A stretch of DNA of 64,000 bases from DASWZN01 sp036404435 (GTDB lineage: Bacteria; Acidobacteriota; Terriglobia; Bryobacterales; Bryobacteraceae). The position numbers and the translations under genes were made by a program. Below the pieces are notes generated by a model. That model made no database searches. It was not told the DNA's origin and saw only the letters and a program-made list of their open reading frames with translations. Below, piece after piece: positions 1 through 8,111 of the stretch. The stretch covers positions 124,001-188,000 of the forward strand of contig DASWZN010000034.1 in NCBI GenBank assembly GCA_036404435.1, in the 5' to 3' direction. Position 1 is the stretch's first letter. The number at the start of each line of letters is the position of its first letter.

Positions 1-989
1 AGCATGATCGCCTCAACCGCCTCGTGGCTGAACCCGAGCCGGAAGACCATCTCCAGGAGGTCCCCGCGCCGGGTGGCGTCCGGGAACTTCGCGCTGACCT
101 CGGTGAGATGGATCGGCAGCCCGGTCTCGCCGTGGAGCCGGTCGAGCGTCGCGAGAAACGCCTCCGCCGTGAGCGGAGTGCTGAGCGCCCACCAAGGCCG
201 TTCGCCGGGCCAGAGCATCGTGCGGCCATCTGCAACGAGGCGATCGGAGTCATGCGACTGGACACCGATTCCGCCCACTTGGGCGCCACGCGCCCGGAGA
301 TCGCGAATCGACTCCAGATACCGTTCCGTCTTCTCCGGATTGCCGAGCATCCCGAACTCGTTCACGAAAAGCGGCGTTTTAGGGTCGAGCCGCGCCGCCT
401 CCCGGAACATCCACGCGGTCGCGTCCGGCCCCATCCGCTGGCGATAGAAATCTCCGTCGAGAGTCTCGTTGTTCACGTCCCAGGACACCAACCTGCCGGC
501 GTACCGGTTCACCGTGGCCGTGAGGCGGCGCTCCATGGCGGCGTGCAGGTCGCTGTCGTCGAGTGCCTGGACCCAGGGCTGGGTCCACTGCCGCTGCTCC
601 CAGAACAGGCAGTGGCCGCGCATCGCCAGGCCGTTCTGTTCGCCAAAGGCGAGCAACGCGTCGGCGGGCGCGTAGTCCTCGCGGCCGCGCTCGACCTCGG
701 TGAAGTACCACTTCATCTCGTTTTCGCAGACTAGCGCGCTGAAATGGTCGAGGATGAACTGCCGGTAGTCGCGGCCCTCGTCGCCGGTCGAGGCAAAGGG
801 AGCGTGCGCGACGGCCGTGCCGAACAGGAAACTGTGGCGCTTGAGCCGGTATTCGACGCGGGCATCTTTCAATGGCGCCCCGTCGTGGCCCCGGACTTCG
901 ACCACCAGGTCGCCTTTGCGAAGGCGCTCGATCCGGCTGTCGGCCTCGCTGCGCCAGTCGGCGCCATTGGCAAGGGATGGCGGATTCAT
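1..989 (-). CDS. GH10 endo-1,4-beta-xylanase family protein, 3' end outside window
   Basis: The reading frame is open from an ATG at 989 to the window edge, giving 328 complete codons; the C-terminus is missing. Residues about 25-60 look like a small beta-sandwich lead-in (KGDLVVEVRGHDGAPLKDA). The GH10 barrel follows. It has a WDVNNE motif whose Glu175 matches the family acid/base, and an HLTEVSA motif whose Glu297 matches the nucleophile (families usually show ITEL). NEMKWYFTE and RGHCLFWE are also typical GH10 stretches. GH10 enzymes cleave beta-1,4-xylan internally. No signal peptide is visible and an in-frame stop lies just upstream, so the protein may be cytoplasmic, or secreted by a route not seen here. 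Family assignment is strong; substrate is inferred. Confidence 0.88.
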   Translation of the reverse strand, partial: MNPPSLANGADWRSEADSRIERLRKGDLVVEVRGHDGAPLKDARVEYRLKRHSFLFGTAVAHAPFASTGDEGRDYRQFILDHFSALVCENEMKWYFTEVERGREDYAPADALLAFGEQNGLAMRGHCLFWEQRQWTQPWVQALDDSDLHAAMERRLTATVNRYAGRLVSWDVNNETLDGDFYRQRMGPDATAWMFREAARLDPKTPLFVNEFGMLGNPEKTERYLESIRDLRARGAQVGGIGVQSHDSDRLVADGRTMLWPGERPWWALSTPLTAEAFLATLDRLHGETGLPIHLTEVSAKFPDATRRGDLLEMVFRLGFSHEAVEAIM

Positions 990-1183
990 GGACCTCAGGC
1001 TACCTTCCTACGCCGGACGCTGTCAACGACCGCCCGCCAGTGCCCCCACTTCCCCAACTGAATCTCCCACCCCCTCAATCCCTTACGAAAATCAACCCCC
1101 TGCCCCGCGCCCCCACCCGCGTTACCTTCCCCTCAGGCACGCCGCGAATCCCGGTGCCCGCAAACCCGCCCCAAGGAGCCCCC

Positions 1184-1975
1184 ATGTCTTCCCAACGACG
1201 CATCGATTCCTCCCGCGCCAACGGCGCCAAGTCCCACGGACCCGTCACCCCCGAGGGACGCGCCCGCTCCCGCGCCGCCGGCCTCACCCACGGACTCACC
1301 TCCGGCCAGCTCCTCATCGAGGGCGAGTCCGAGGAGCAGTTCAACGCCCTTCGCGAAGAGTACCTCGCCGATTACCAGCCACAAACCCGCTCCCAGTTCG
1401 ACCTCGTCGATCACCTGGCCGCCACCCGCTGGCGCCTCAACCGCGTCATCGCCCTCCAAACCGCCCTCATGGATCTCCAAATGGGTCGCCAGCAACCCGA
1501 GATCGACAAAGAGTTCGAATCCTGCGGCGCCGCCATCCGCGCCGCCATCGCCTACCAGCACCTCTGCGACGATTCGCGCGCCCTCGAAAGCCTCAACCGG
1601 CACGAGGCCCGCCTCAGCGCCGAGCTCCGCCGCACGCTGAAGCTCCAGGACGCCCAGCTCAAAAATCAAAAACTTCACCACGAACCCAATCCTGCGGACC
1701 CGCAATCGAATGAGGAAGATCCCGCGGGCGTTGCGCCCCCAATCCCATCGGCCATCGACGATCAACCATCGACCATCGACCAGCGAGGAGCCACAAGTGA
1801 CGAGCGACCCGCAGCCCGCCTCTGCGCGCGAGGACCCGATACGCTCGGGATCCTGCGCCGCGTCGACCTTCGTGGCTACCACGGCCATCGACTTGGCCGC
1901 CACGTCCGGACTGAAGCTACCGTGACGAGAGAGGAGGCACGGCTTGAAACCCCCAAGCGGCGGCGGTGTTGTTGA
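1184..1975 (+). CDS. Conserved hypothetical protein, 'SSRANGAKSHGPVTPEG' family
   Basis: 263 residues from the ATG at 1184, which follows a CAAGGAG-type ribosome site. The N-terminus carries RIDSSRANGAKSHGPVTPEG followed by a helix-rich region (about residues 45-165). I recall this as a multi-copy family of unknown function in Solibacter-like acidobacteria. The last 100 residues look different: proline- and arginine-rich, encoded partly by tandem ATCGACC-like words near 1750-1790, and with no clear domain. The true stop is the TGA at 1973, but the tail may be added sequence rather than conserved protein. No function can be assigned; the neighbours do not form an operon with it. Confidence 0.65.
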   Translation: MSSQRRIDSSRANGAKSHGPVTPEGRARSRAAGLTHGLTSGQLLIEGESEEQFNALREEYLADYQPQTRSQFDLVDHLAATRWRLNRVIALQTALMDLQMGRQQPEIDKEFESCGAAIRAAIAYQHLCDDSRALESLNRHEARLSAELRRTLKLQDAQLKNQKLHHEPNPADPQSNEEDPAGVAPPIPSAIDDQPSTIDQRGATSDERPAARLCARGPDTLGILRRVDLRGYHGHRLGRHVRTEATVTREEARLETPKRRRCC

Positions 1976-2292
1976 CAGCCACGCCCGACATGGGGTAGGC
2001 TAGCTGGCTTATGGGCCGGGAAGGGCTCGAGCGTCCCTAGAGCGTCCGAAGTCCGGTCCATCGTAAAGTAGTCCAGCTCACGCTCAGGCGCAAATCCTCC
2101 AAGTCGGGTTGACACGGTTGGGTAGCGGCTGCAAAGTTAGTTGGATGATCGAACAATATCGAGGGCTCGGCTTACGGGTCCGCGATCTTGGCGATCGGAA
2201 CCGTCCATCTGCAGCGCCCCCGACCCAGCGAAGGCTTCGGGTATCGGCGCGACTCATCTCACACTTGGTTTATAAGGGACAAGGAACTTAGA
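1976..2292. other. 317-base non-coding stretch upstream of the carbohydrate operon
   Basis: No credible gene is seen. Two TTGACA hexamers occur, at 1972-1977 and 2109-2114. The first is followed 18 bases later by TAGGCT and could be a promoter for the PfkB-GH3-GH116 set with a long leader. A TATAAG hexamer also lies near 2270, about 20 bases before the PfkB start. None is convincing alone. Confidence 0.3.
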
Positions 2293-3495
2293 ATGGCCAC
2301 TACACGGGATCTTGAAATCGTTGCGGCAGGGCACACCTGCCTGGACCTCATCCCTGCCTTTTTGATCGACGGCAAGGTCGACAAGATGACCGACGTGCTC
2401 GTGCCCGGGAAGATGATCAACATGGGCGAGTGCGTCGTCGTCGGAGGCGGGCCGGTCACGAACGCGGGCGTGTCCATACGACGGCTCGGCATCAAGACCG
2501 AGCTCATCGGCAAGATCGGCGACGACGACTTCGGCAAGCAGATACTGCAATGGTACGAGGAGCACGAAGGACATTTTCAGGGGATCCGAACGGTCAAGGG
2601 CGAGTCTACCTCGTACACCATCGCCATCTGCATCCCCGGAATCGATCGCTTCTATCTCCACCATTGCGGCGCGAACGACACGTTCGGCTACGACGACGTT
2701 GACTTCGGTCTCGTTGGCCGCTCCAAACTGATGCTCTTCGGTTATCCGCCATGGATGGCCAGGCTTTACGCGAACAAGGGGCGCGAGCTGACCGAGATCC
2801 TCAAGAAGACCAAGGAACTCGGCACCACGACGGCCCTGGACATGTCGTGGCCGCCCGTCGATCTCGACTGGCGCGCGATCCTCGAGGACTGGGTCCCGCT
2901 GTCGGACATCATGGTGCCGAGCGCCGAGGAGCTCTTCTACTTCCTCCACAAGGACGAGTTCCTCGAGAAGAAAGCCAGGCTCGGGCCCAAGGAGAGCCCG
3001 CTGGATCAGATCACCGTGAAGGAGATCGCCAGCCTGGGAGCCGACCTCTTGAAAATGGGCGCGGCGATCGCCATGGTCAAGTGCGGCCACAGGGGACTTT
3101 ACGTCCGCACCGCCGGCAAGGCACGCCTCCAGAAGATGGGCGCGGCCGGCTGCGCCGACCTCGACAACTGGGCCGAGCGCGAGCTCTGGTTCCCGGTCTA
3201 CCAGGAGGAGCGCTTCGTGGGCGCGCTCGGTTCCGGCGATTCGGCGATCGCTGGATTCCTCTCGGCGTTCGTTCGGAACCACAGTATCGAATCCTGCCTG
3301 AGATACGCCAACGCTGCCGGCAGCATGAACGTCACGGTTCCGGATGGTCTTACCTGGAACAAGGGATTTGACGACCTGACCAGACGCATTCAGGCAGGGT
3401 GGAAGACGAAAGACCTCCAAATTGACGAGCCCGGCTGGAAGAAGGAACGCGAGTTTTGGGTGGGACCCGAGAACCGCGGCAAGTGGGAATCATAG
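2293..3495 (+). CDS. PfkB-family carbohydrate kinase
   Basis: 400 residues from the ATG at 2293, with AAGGAAC just upstream. PfkB (ribokinase-fold) hallmarks are the N-terminal glycine motif GGGPVTNAGVSIRRLG with GKIGDDDFG, and the C-terminal GALGSGDSAIAGF motif. Asp316 is the expected catalytic base; most members have GAGD where this has GSGD. Such enzymes phosphorylate a sugar or nucleoside hydroxyl from ATP in the cytoplasm. It is longer than a typical ribokinase (about 310), with extra sequence around residues 210-300. It begins a co-directional run with GH3 (27-base gap) and GH116 genes, which suggests it phosphorylates a sugar they release. The substrate is not determinable from sequence. 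Confidence 0.85.
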   Translation: MATTRDLEIVAAGHTCLDLIPAFLIDGKVDKMTDVLVPGKMINMGECVVVGGGPVTNAGVSIRRLGIKTELIGKIGDDDFGKQILQWYEEHEGHFQGIRTVKGESTSYTIAICIPGIDRFYLHHCGANDTFGYDDVDFGLVGRSKLMLFGYPPWMARLYANKGRELTEILKKTKELGTTTALDMSWPPVDLDWRAILEDWVPLSDIMVPSAEELFYFLHKDEFLEKKARLGPKESPLDQITVKEIASLGADLLKMGAAIAMVKCGHRGLYVRTAGKARLQKMGAAGCADLDNWAERELWFPVYQEERFVGALGSGDSAIAGFLSAFVRNHSIESCLRYANAAGSMNVTVPDGLTWNKGFDDLTRRIQAGWKTKDLQIDEPGWKKEREFWVGPENRGKWES

Positions 3496-3521
3496 GCGAG
3501 ACGAGGAACAGGAGACGGAAC

Positions 3522-5354
3522 ATGGTCAAGAAGAGCAATCCTAAGCGCGATGTGCGAGATACTTTCGTCGCCAAGAAACTGGCGAAGATGAGCTTGGCGG
3601 AGAAGATCGGCCAGCTCCTGACGTTCACCCGGCGCGGCGCGATGATCACACCGAGCGCGGTCGAACAGATCACGAAACTCGAATGCGGCGGCCTCTGTCT
3701 CGAGCCATACGCGGTCGAGACCTGCAAGAACCTCTACTGGGGCAACTCGCAGCTCGACAAGAACTTCAAGGAGCCCGAAGGCTACTTCACGATTGCGAAG
3801 ACCTACTTTGCCGGCAAGTCTTTCGGCGTCAGCATCACTCCGGGGGACTACACCAAGGACCTGAACCGGCTGCAGAAGATCGCCCTGGCCCGGCCCTCGG
3901 GCATTCCTCTGCACATGACCATCGATTTCGAGGGCGATTTCAAGAACGATTACATGGCCGGCGGCATCCGCCAGTTCCCGCCTCCGATGGGCATGGCGGC
4001 CATCGGCGACACGAAGCTCACCTACCAGATCGGTCTCACGATCGCCAAGCAGCTCGCCAACATCGGCGTCACGCAGATGTACTCGCCGGTCTGTGACGTG
4101 AACATCAATCCGAAGAACCCGGAGATCGGAGTCCGGTCCTTCAGCGACGATCCCGAAACTTGCGCCAAGCACGCCGTGGCGCTGCTCAAGGGCTTTCAGG
4201 ACGGCGGGATCGCGGCCACGGCGAAGCACTTCCCTGGACGCGGCGCCTCCGACACGGACGCCCACGACGTGCTCGAAGTCATCAAAGCCGACAAGCAGAG
4301 GATGTACGACGTCGAGCTGGTGCCATTCAAAGCCGCTATCGCCGCGGGCGTGCAGGCCATCATGACCGGGCACTCGATCTACCCGGCGTTCGACGACAAG
4401 TTTCCCACGACCCTCTCGGAGAAGATCCTGACCGGGCTTCTCCGAGAGGAGCTCGGCTTCGACGGCGTCATCGTTTCGGACGCCATCGGCATGGCCGCCA
4501 TCCTCAAGCAGTGGCCGCTGCCGCGCGCTTGCGCGCTGGCGATCAAGGCGGGCTGCGACACGATCCTCCTCAAGGCCGATGACGACTCGCGTTCGCAGTG
4601 CTTCTTCGGCATCAAGATGGCCGTCGAGTCCGGCGAGCTCTCCGAGGAGCGCGTCGACCAAGCCGTGACGCGTCTCTTGCGCATGAAGTACGACCAGGGC
4701 CTGTTCCAGACTGCAGGCAAGAGGGACCCCAAGAAGGCCCAGACCTACGCGATGAGCAAGCCGGTCATCGACCTGTCCTGGGACGTTGCCAAGAAGGCTT
4801 TGATCGTCATGCGCGACAACAACGTGCTGCCGCTCAAGGCCGACGAGAGGATGCTGGTGATCGAGCAGCGCATCCCCTACGAGTTCTGCGGCAAGGACCC
4901 GTACATGCACCAGCACATGTTCGCCGAGGCGATGGTCAACTACTCCACGAACCTGATCCTGGTGGACACGGACTTCGCCGCGAACGAGGACGAGTTCGCG
5001 GAGTGCATGGAGCTGGCCAGGCAGGTGGATACGGTCGTCTTGACGAACTACTACGCCCGCATCGTCAAGACCGGCAATAACCGGTTGCTGATCAAGAAGC
5101 TCAAGGAGGCGGGCAAGAGGATCGTCGTCGTGACGAACTACCCGTACGTCGAGGGCGCCACCAACGAGGCGGACGCGGTGGTCTGCAACTTCAGCGGTAC
5201 GCCCGACTCGATCAGGGCGGCGGTGGCCGTGCTGTGGGGCAAGCTCAAGCCTTCCGCAAAAACCAAGCTGCCGATCAAGTTGGGCGTGCAGCAGGACTCC
5301 GCCGTGAAGAAGCCTGCGAAGGCCAAGAACACCTTGGACCTGTCGTATTGCTAA
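3522..5354 (+). CDS. Glycoside hydrolase family 3, NagZ-like (beta-N-acetylhexosaminidase/beta-glycosidase)
   Basis: 610 residues; the ATG at 3522 follows GGAGACGG, so the longer upstream frame was rejected. The GH3 barrel has EKIGQLLTF near the start. The NagZ-type loop KHFPGRGASDTDAHD begins at Lys235 and keeps the Asp-x-His acid/base pair, but has GRG where GHG is usual. The nucleophile motif IVSDAIGM places Asp320 correctly. A C-terminal domain of about 190 residues (KALIVMRDNNVLPL onward) resembles the two-domain NagZ form. No signal peptide is present, so a cytoplasmic role on imported glycosides or recycled muropeptides is likely. It sits between the PfkB kinase and GH116 genes, probably in one operon. 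Activity on N-acetylglucosaminides versus glucosides is uncertain. Confidence 0.85.
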   Translation: MVKKSNPKRDVRDTFVAKKLAKMSLAEKIGQLLTFTRRGAMITPSAVEQITKLECGGLCLEPYAVETCKNLYWGNSQLDKNFKEPEGYFTIAKTYFAGKSFGVSITPGDYTKDLNRLQKIALARPSGIPLHMTIDFEGDFKNDYMAGGIRQFPPPMGMAAIGDTKLTYQIGLTIAKQLANIGVTQMYSPVCDVNINPKNPEIGVRSFSDDPETCAKHAVALLKGFQDGGIAATAKHFPGRGASDTDAHDVLEVIKADKQRMYDVELVPFKAAIAAGVQAIMTGHSIYPAFDDKFPTTLSEKILTGLLREELGFDGVIVSDAIGMAAILKQWPLPRACALAIKAGCDTILLKADDDSRSQCFFGIKMAVESGELSEERVDQAVTRLLRMKYDQGLFQTAGKRDPKKAQTYAMSKPVIDLSWDVAKKALIVMRDNNVLPLKADERMLVIEQRIPYEFCGKDPYMHQHMFAEAMVNYSTNLILVDTDFAANEDEFAECMELARQVDTVVLTNYYARIVKTGNNRLLIKKLKEAGKRIVVVTNYPYVEGATNEADAVVCNFSGTPDSIRAAVAVLWGKLKPSAKTKLPIKLGVQQDSAVKKPAKAKNTLDLSYC

Positions 5355-5362
5355 AATTTTTT

Positions 5363-5454
5363 GGCGCAGGCTTCAGCCTGCCGTGTCGGCACTCTTGCCG
5401 ACACCTTGGCGTCGAGATGAGTCTCGACGCGGCACGCATGAGTGCGTGCGCCAC
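5363..5454. repeat. Multi-hairpin dispersed repeat (family C), copy 1
   Basis: 92 bases made of consecutive palindromes: GCAGGCTTCAGCCTGC, TGTCGGCACTCTTGCCGACA, CGTCGAGATGAGTCTCGACG and GCACGCATGAGTGCGTGC, ending GCGCCAC. It is nearly identical to the copy at 19276-19368. It fills the GH3-GH116 gap, so any polycistronic message would carry four adjacent stem-loops here. Confidence 0.9.
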
Positions 5455-5481
5455 AGCCAACACTGAGCAGGGGGAAAGCAC

Positions 5482-8013
5482 ATGTCGAAAGCGAATAGCG
5501 TGACGATGAGCGACATCTACGCCATCACAGGCCCGGAGATCCGGAAGCGTTACGTCGACAACAAGATGTCGGTGCACTTTCAGGGGATGTCGAAGACCCT
5601 TCAATTCCCCCACACGATCGCGCTCATGGGCGCCCCGACGTGCTCAGTCGGTATCTCACCCGAGGGTCTCTACAACCGCCTGAACGACGCCGGCAGACTC
5701 ATCCTGCTCAATCACAACGGCGTTCAGCTCGGTTCCGCGCCGTTCGTGCGCGTCGCTGGCAAGACTTTCATGCTTACGACCAGGGACCCGCAATCGGTCG
5801 AAGGGCCGGATGACGTGCCGGCCCTCAGGAACTACTACCATCCTCCGGTTACCGAGAAGCAGACGACTCTGTCTCTTGCCACGCCCCTGGCGGAGCTGAC
5901 TTACAAGCTCGGCAAGATCAAGGTCGTCCGCCGCATGATCTCGCCGTTCTTGTCGGGGACCGATGATGCGCTGATGCCGATCGGCGTCGAGGAATTCGAG
6001 GTCACGAACACATCTAACCAAAAGCAGCAGGTCATCCTCGTGATCCCGCGGCCGTCGTTGGTCAACCTGCAAGAAAAGGAACTGAAGCCGACGGACCAGG
6101 ACACGGCCTACGCTTGTTCGACGCCGGTGAAGGGCCAGTTGCACAAAGCGTTTGCCGCGCCGGGCATCAAGGGCGTCGTCATGGCCAGCCAGGAATGCGC
6201 GGACCGAATGGTCCTGGCAGTGCCGGACACGGAGGGCGTCGGCATCGACGTGCATCCCTCCTTCTGCCTTAACCACCTCAAGCAAGATTTGTTGCTGAAC
6301 GACGACGGCACCTTCTACGAGAAGCGCGCCATCATTCCGAAACAGGACTACGGGGCCGCGATCAGCCTCACGTTCACGCTCCAGCCGAAGGCCAGCCGGA
6401 AGCTGCCGGTCGCCGTCGCCCTGGATTTCCCACAGCAGAGCTACATCGACGGAAAGACCTTCGAGCGCAAGTACGTCAAGCGCTTCAAGGACAAGGAGAC
6501 CCGGGCGGTGGACCTGGCCAGGATCGCCCTGGACAACTACCCTGCCTGGCTCGACCGCACCACGGCGATCCACAACCGGATCTTCGGCCACATCAGCAAG
6601 AGCCCCTCGTACAAGAAGGACAAGGCGGGCGCCCTGAGACTCACCCGCCTGATCCTCAACGAGTTCAGCTTTCCCCTGTCGAACGCCTGCATCTGGGTGG
6701 AAAAGGGCGGCAAGGACGTCGCGCGATTTCTGGAGTGCTTCGACTACGCCTACATCGACCCTTCGGACGTCGACTGGTACTCGATGGTGCTGCTCATGCT
6801 GTTCCCGGACGTCGAGCAGGAGCTGTGCCAGCGTTTCATCGACTCGGTCCTGGCAGAGGACCCCACCAAGCGCTTCTACCACCTGCATGGCTCGTTCGTG
6901 GAGGCGCGCCAGCATTTCAAGGCACACCCGGAGCAATACGAGGACGTCTCGCTCACGCAGATCTGGGATGACTTCAAGGTCAAGGGTAGCGTCGCGCACG
7001 ATGTCGGCGCGATGCCAAAGGGCCATCCCCTGCGCGGCACGAGCGATTACGCCTGGTACAACAACAACTATTGGGTCGATCTGTTTCCCAAGCTCGCCAC
7101 CCGAGCGCTGCGCAACGTCAAGTTCCTCGGCGACGTCGACTTTCTGAAGCGCAACTGGCAAACGCTCAAGTTCGGCTTCGACTTCCTGAAGACCTACGAC
7201 ATCGATGGCGACGGCATCCCCGAAGGCAATCCCCACGAGGTCAAGAACACGTTCGACAACCTGGTGCTCTTCGGCGCCGATGCCTACGACACCACGAACT
7301 ACATGGCCTGCTGCGAGTCCATGAAGATCATGGCGCAGATGATGGGCGACGAGCCGGCGCGCCAGCTTTACCAGGCGGCCTTTGACCGGGCGAATGCGGT
7401 CTTCGAGAAACTGTGGCGCGAGAAGAAGAACCGCAAGGGCGTCGAGCTCCAGTACTACGTGACCTGCTACGACACCAAGACCAAGAAGATGAACACGGAC
7501 GTCTGGACCAACCAGTTCGACGCGTTGTGGGCCATGATCGCGATGGGCGAGGAGCCGTTCATCCCTGCCAAGCGGGCCAAGCAGGTCCTCAAGACCATCT
7601 ACAAGGTAAACCGCACCACGATGGGCTGGGCCATGACCCGGACGGAGAACGGCGAGCAGGTGGAATCGGAGCAGGGCCAGGACGTCTACACCACGTCCAA
7701 CTACGTGTTCGCTCAACTGCTCGACTACTATGGCCTGGTCAAGGAGAGCAAGGAAGTCTACAAGGCCATGGACAAGGTCATCTTCGAACACGGCAACTCC
7801 CTGATCAGTCCGGACAACCTCAGGGCCGAGCTGGAGCAGGAACGGGGAGAGACCGTCAAGGGTCCGCACTACATCGTGGCGGCCTATCCCAGGCCGGGCG
7901 CCGTCCTGACGCAGTTGGTCATGCAGTTCGTCAAAGAGACCCAGGAACGGACCGGCGTCACGAAGGTCGACACTCCGGCGCTGCGCGGTTTCGCGAGCTC
8001 GATATTCGGTTGA
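5482..8013 (+). CDS. Glycoside hydrolase family 116 (beta-glucosidase/glucosylceramidase-like)
   Basis: 843 residues from the ATG at 5482, preceded by GGGGGAAAG. An N-terminal beta-rich domain (GBA2_N type, about residues 10-290, with FPHTIALMGAPTCSVGI) is followed by a catalytic alpha/alpha barrel (DUF608 type, about 350-830). The barrel has DIDGDGIPEGNPHEVKNTFD, where Asp592 aligns by motif with the family acid/base, and QDVYTTSNYVFAQLLDYYG. Known GH116 enzymes act on beta-glucosides, beta-xylosides or N-acetylglucosaminides. No signal peptide is visible, so it is probably cytoplasmic. It follows the PfkB and GH3 genes after a 127-base gap filled by a hairpin repeat. Family assignment is firm; substrate is inferred. 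Confidence 0.88.
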   Translation: MSKANSVTMSDIYAITGPEIRKRYVDNKMSVHFQGMSKTLQFPHTIALMGAPTCSVGISPEGLYNRLNDAGRLILLNHNGVQLGSAPFVRVAGKTFMLTTRDPQSVEGPDDVPALRNYYHPPVTEKQTTLSLATPLAELTYKLGKIKVVRRMISPFLSGTDDALMPIGVEEFEVTNTSNQKQQVILVIPRPSLVNLQEKELKPTDQDTAYACSTPVKGQLHKAFAAPGIKGVVMASQECADRMVLAVPDTEGVGIDVHPSFCLNHLKQDLLLNDDGTFYEKRAIIPKQDYGAAISLTFTLQPKASRKLPVAVALDFPQQSYIDGKTFERKYVKRFKDKETRAVDLARIALDNYPAWLDRTTAIHNRIFGHISKSPSYKKDKAGALRLTRLILNEFSFPLSNACIWVEKGGKDVARFLECFDYAYIDPSDVDWYSMVLLMLFPDVEQELCQRFIDSVLAEDPTKRFYHLHGSFVEARQHFKAHPEQYEDVSLTQIWDDFKVKGSVAHDVGAMPKGHPLRGTSDYAWYNNNYWVDLFPKLATRALRNVKFLGDVDFLKRNWQTLKFGFDFLKTYDIDGDGIPEGNPHEVKNTFDNLVLFGADAYDTTNYMACCESMKIMAQMMGDEPARQLYQAAFDRANAVFEKLWREKKNRKGVELQYYVTCYDTKTKKMNTDVWTNQFDALWAMIAMGEEPFIPAKRAKQVLKTIYKVNRTTMGWAMTRTENGEQVESEQGQDVYTTSNYVFAQLLDYYGLVKESKEVYKAMDKVIFEHGNSLISPDNLRAELEQERGETVKGPHYIVAAYPRPGAVLTQLVMQFVKETQERTGVTKVDTPALRGFASSIFG

Positions 8014-8111
8014 CGTTCGCAAGAATCTCGTCGGCGGTCTTGATCCACACAGCGCCCCGCGGGGTGTGTATAGTGGCTACTTGATGAGCTGATTTGCCTG
8101 GAGGACACCAG

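Noticed and set aside
3390..4916. 508-codon minus-strand frame opposite the GH3 gene
   Set aside because: Same reason: composition-driven shadow with no recognisable domain.
5341..5385. Rho-independent terminator after the GH3 gene
   Set aside because: A T-run precedes, rather than follows, the GCAGGCTTCAGCCTGC hairpin on the coding strand.
5363..5454. Possible CRISPR array
   Set aside because: The palindromes are adjacent and different from one another, with no regularly spaced identical repeats, and no cas genes are present.
5656..8022. 788-codon open frame on the minus strand opposite the GH116 gene
   Set aside because: It is the mirror of a strongly supported GH116 gene; its protein is low-complexity (Leu/Val/Arg/Asp-rich) with no motif. 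High GC makes such long antisense frames common.
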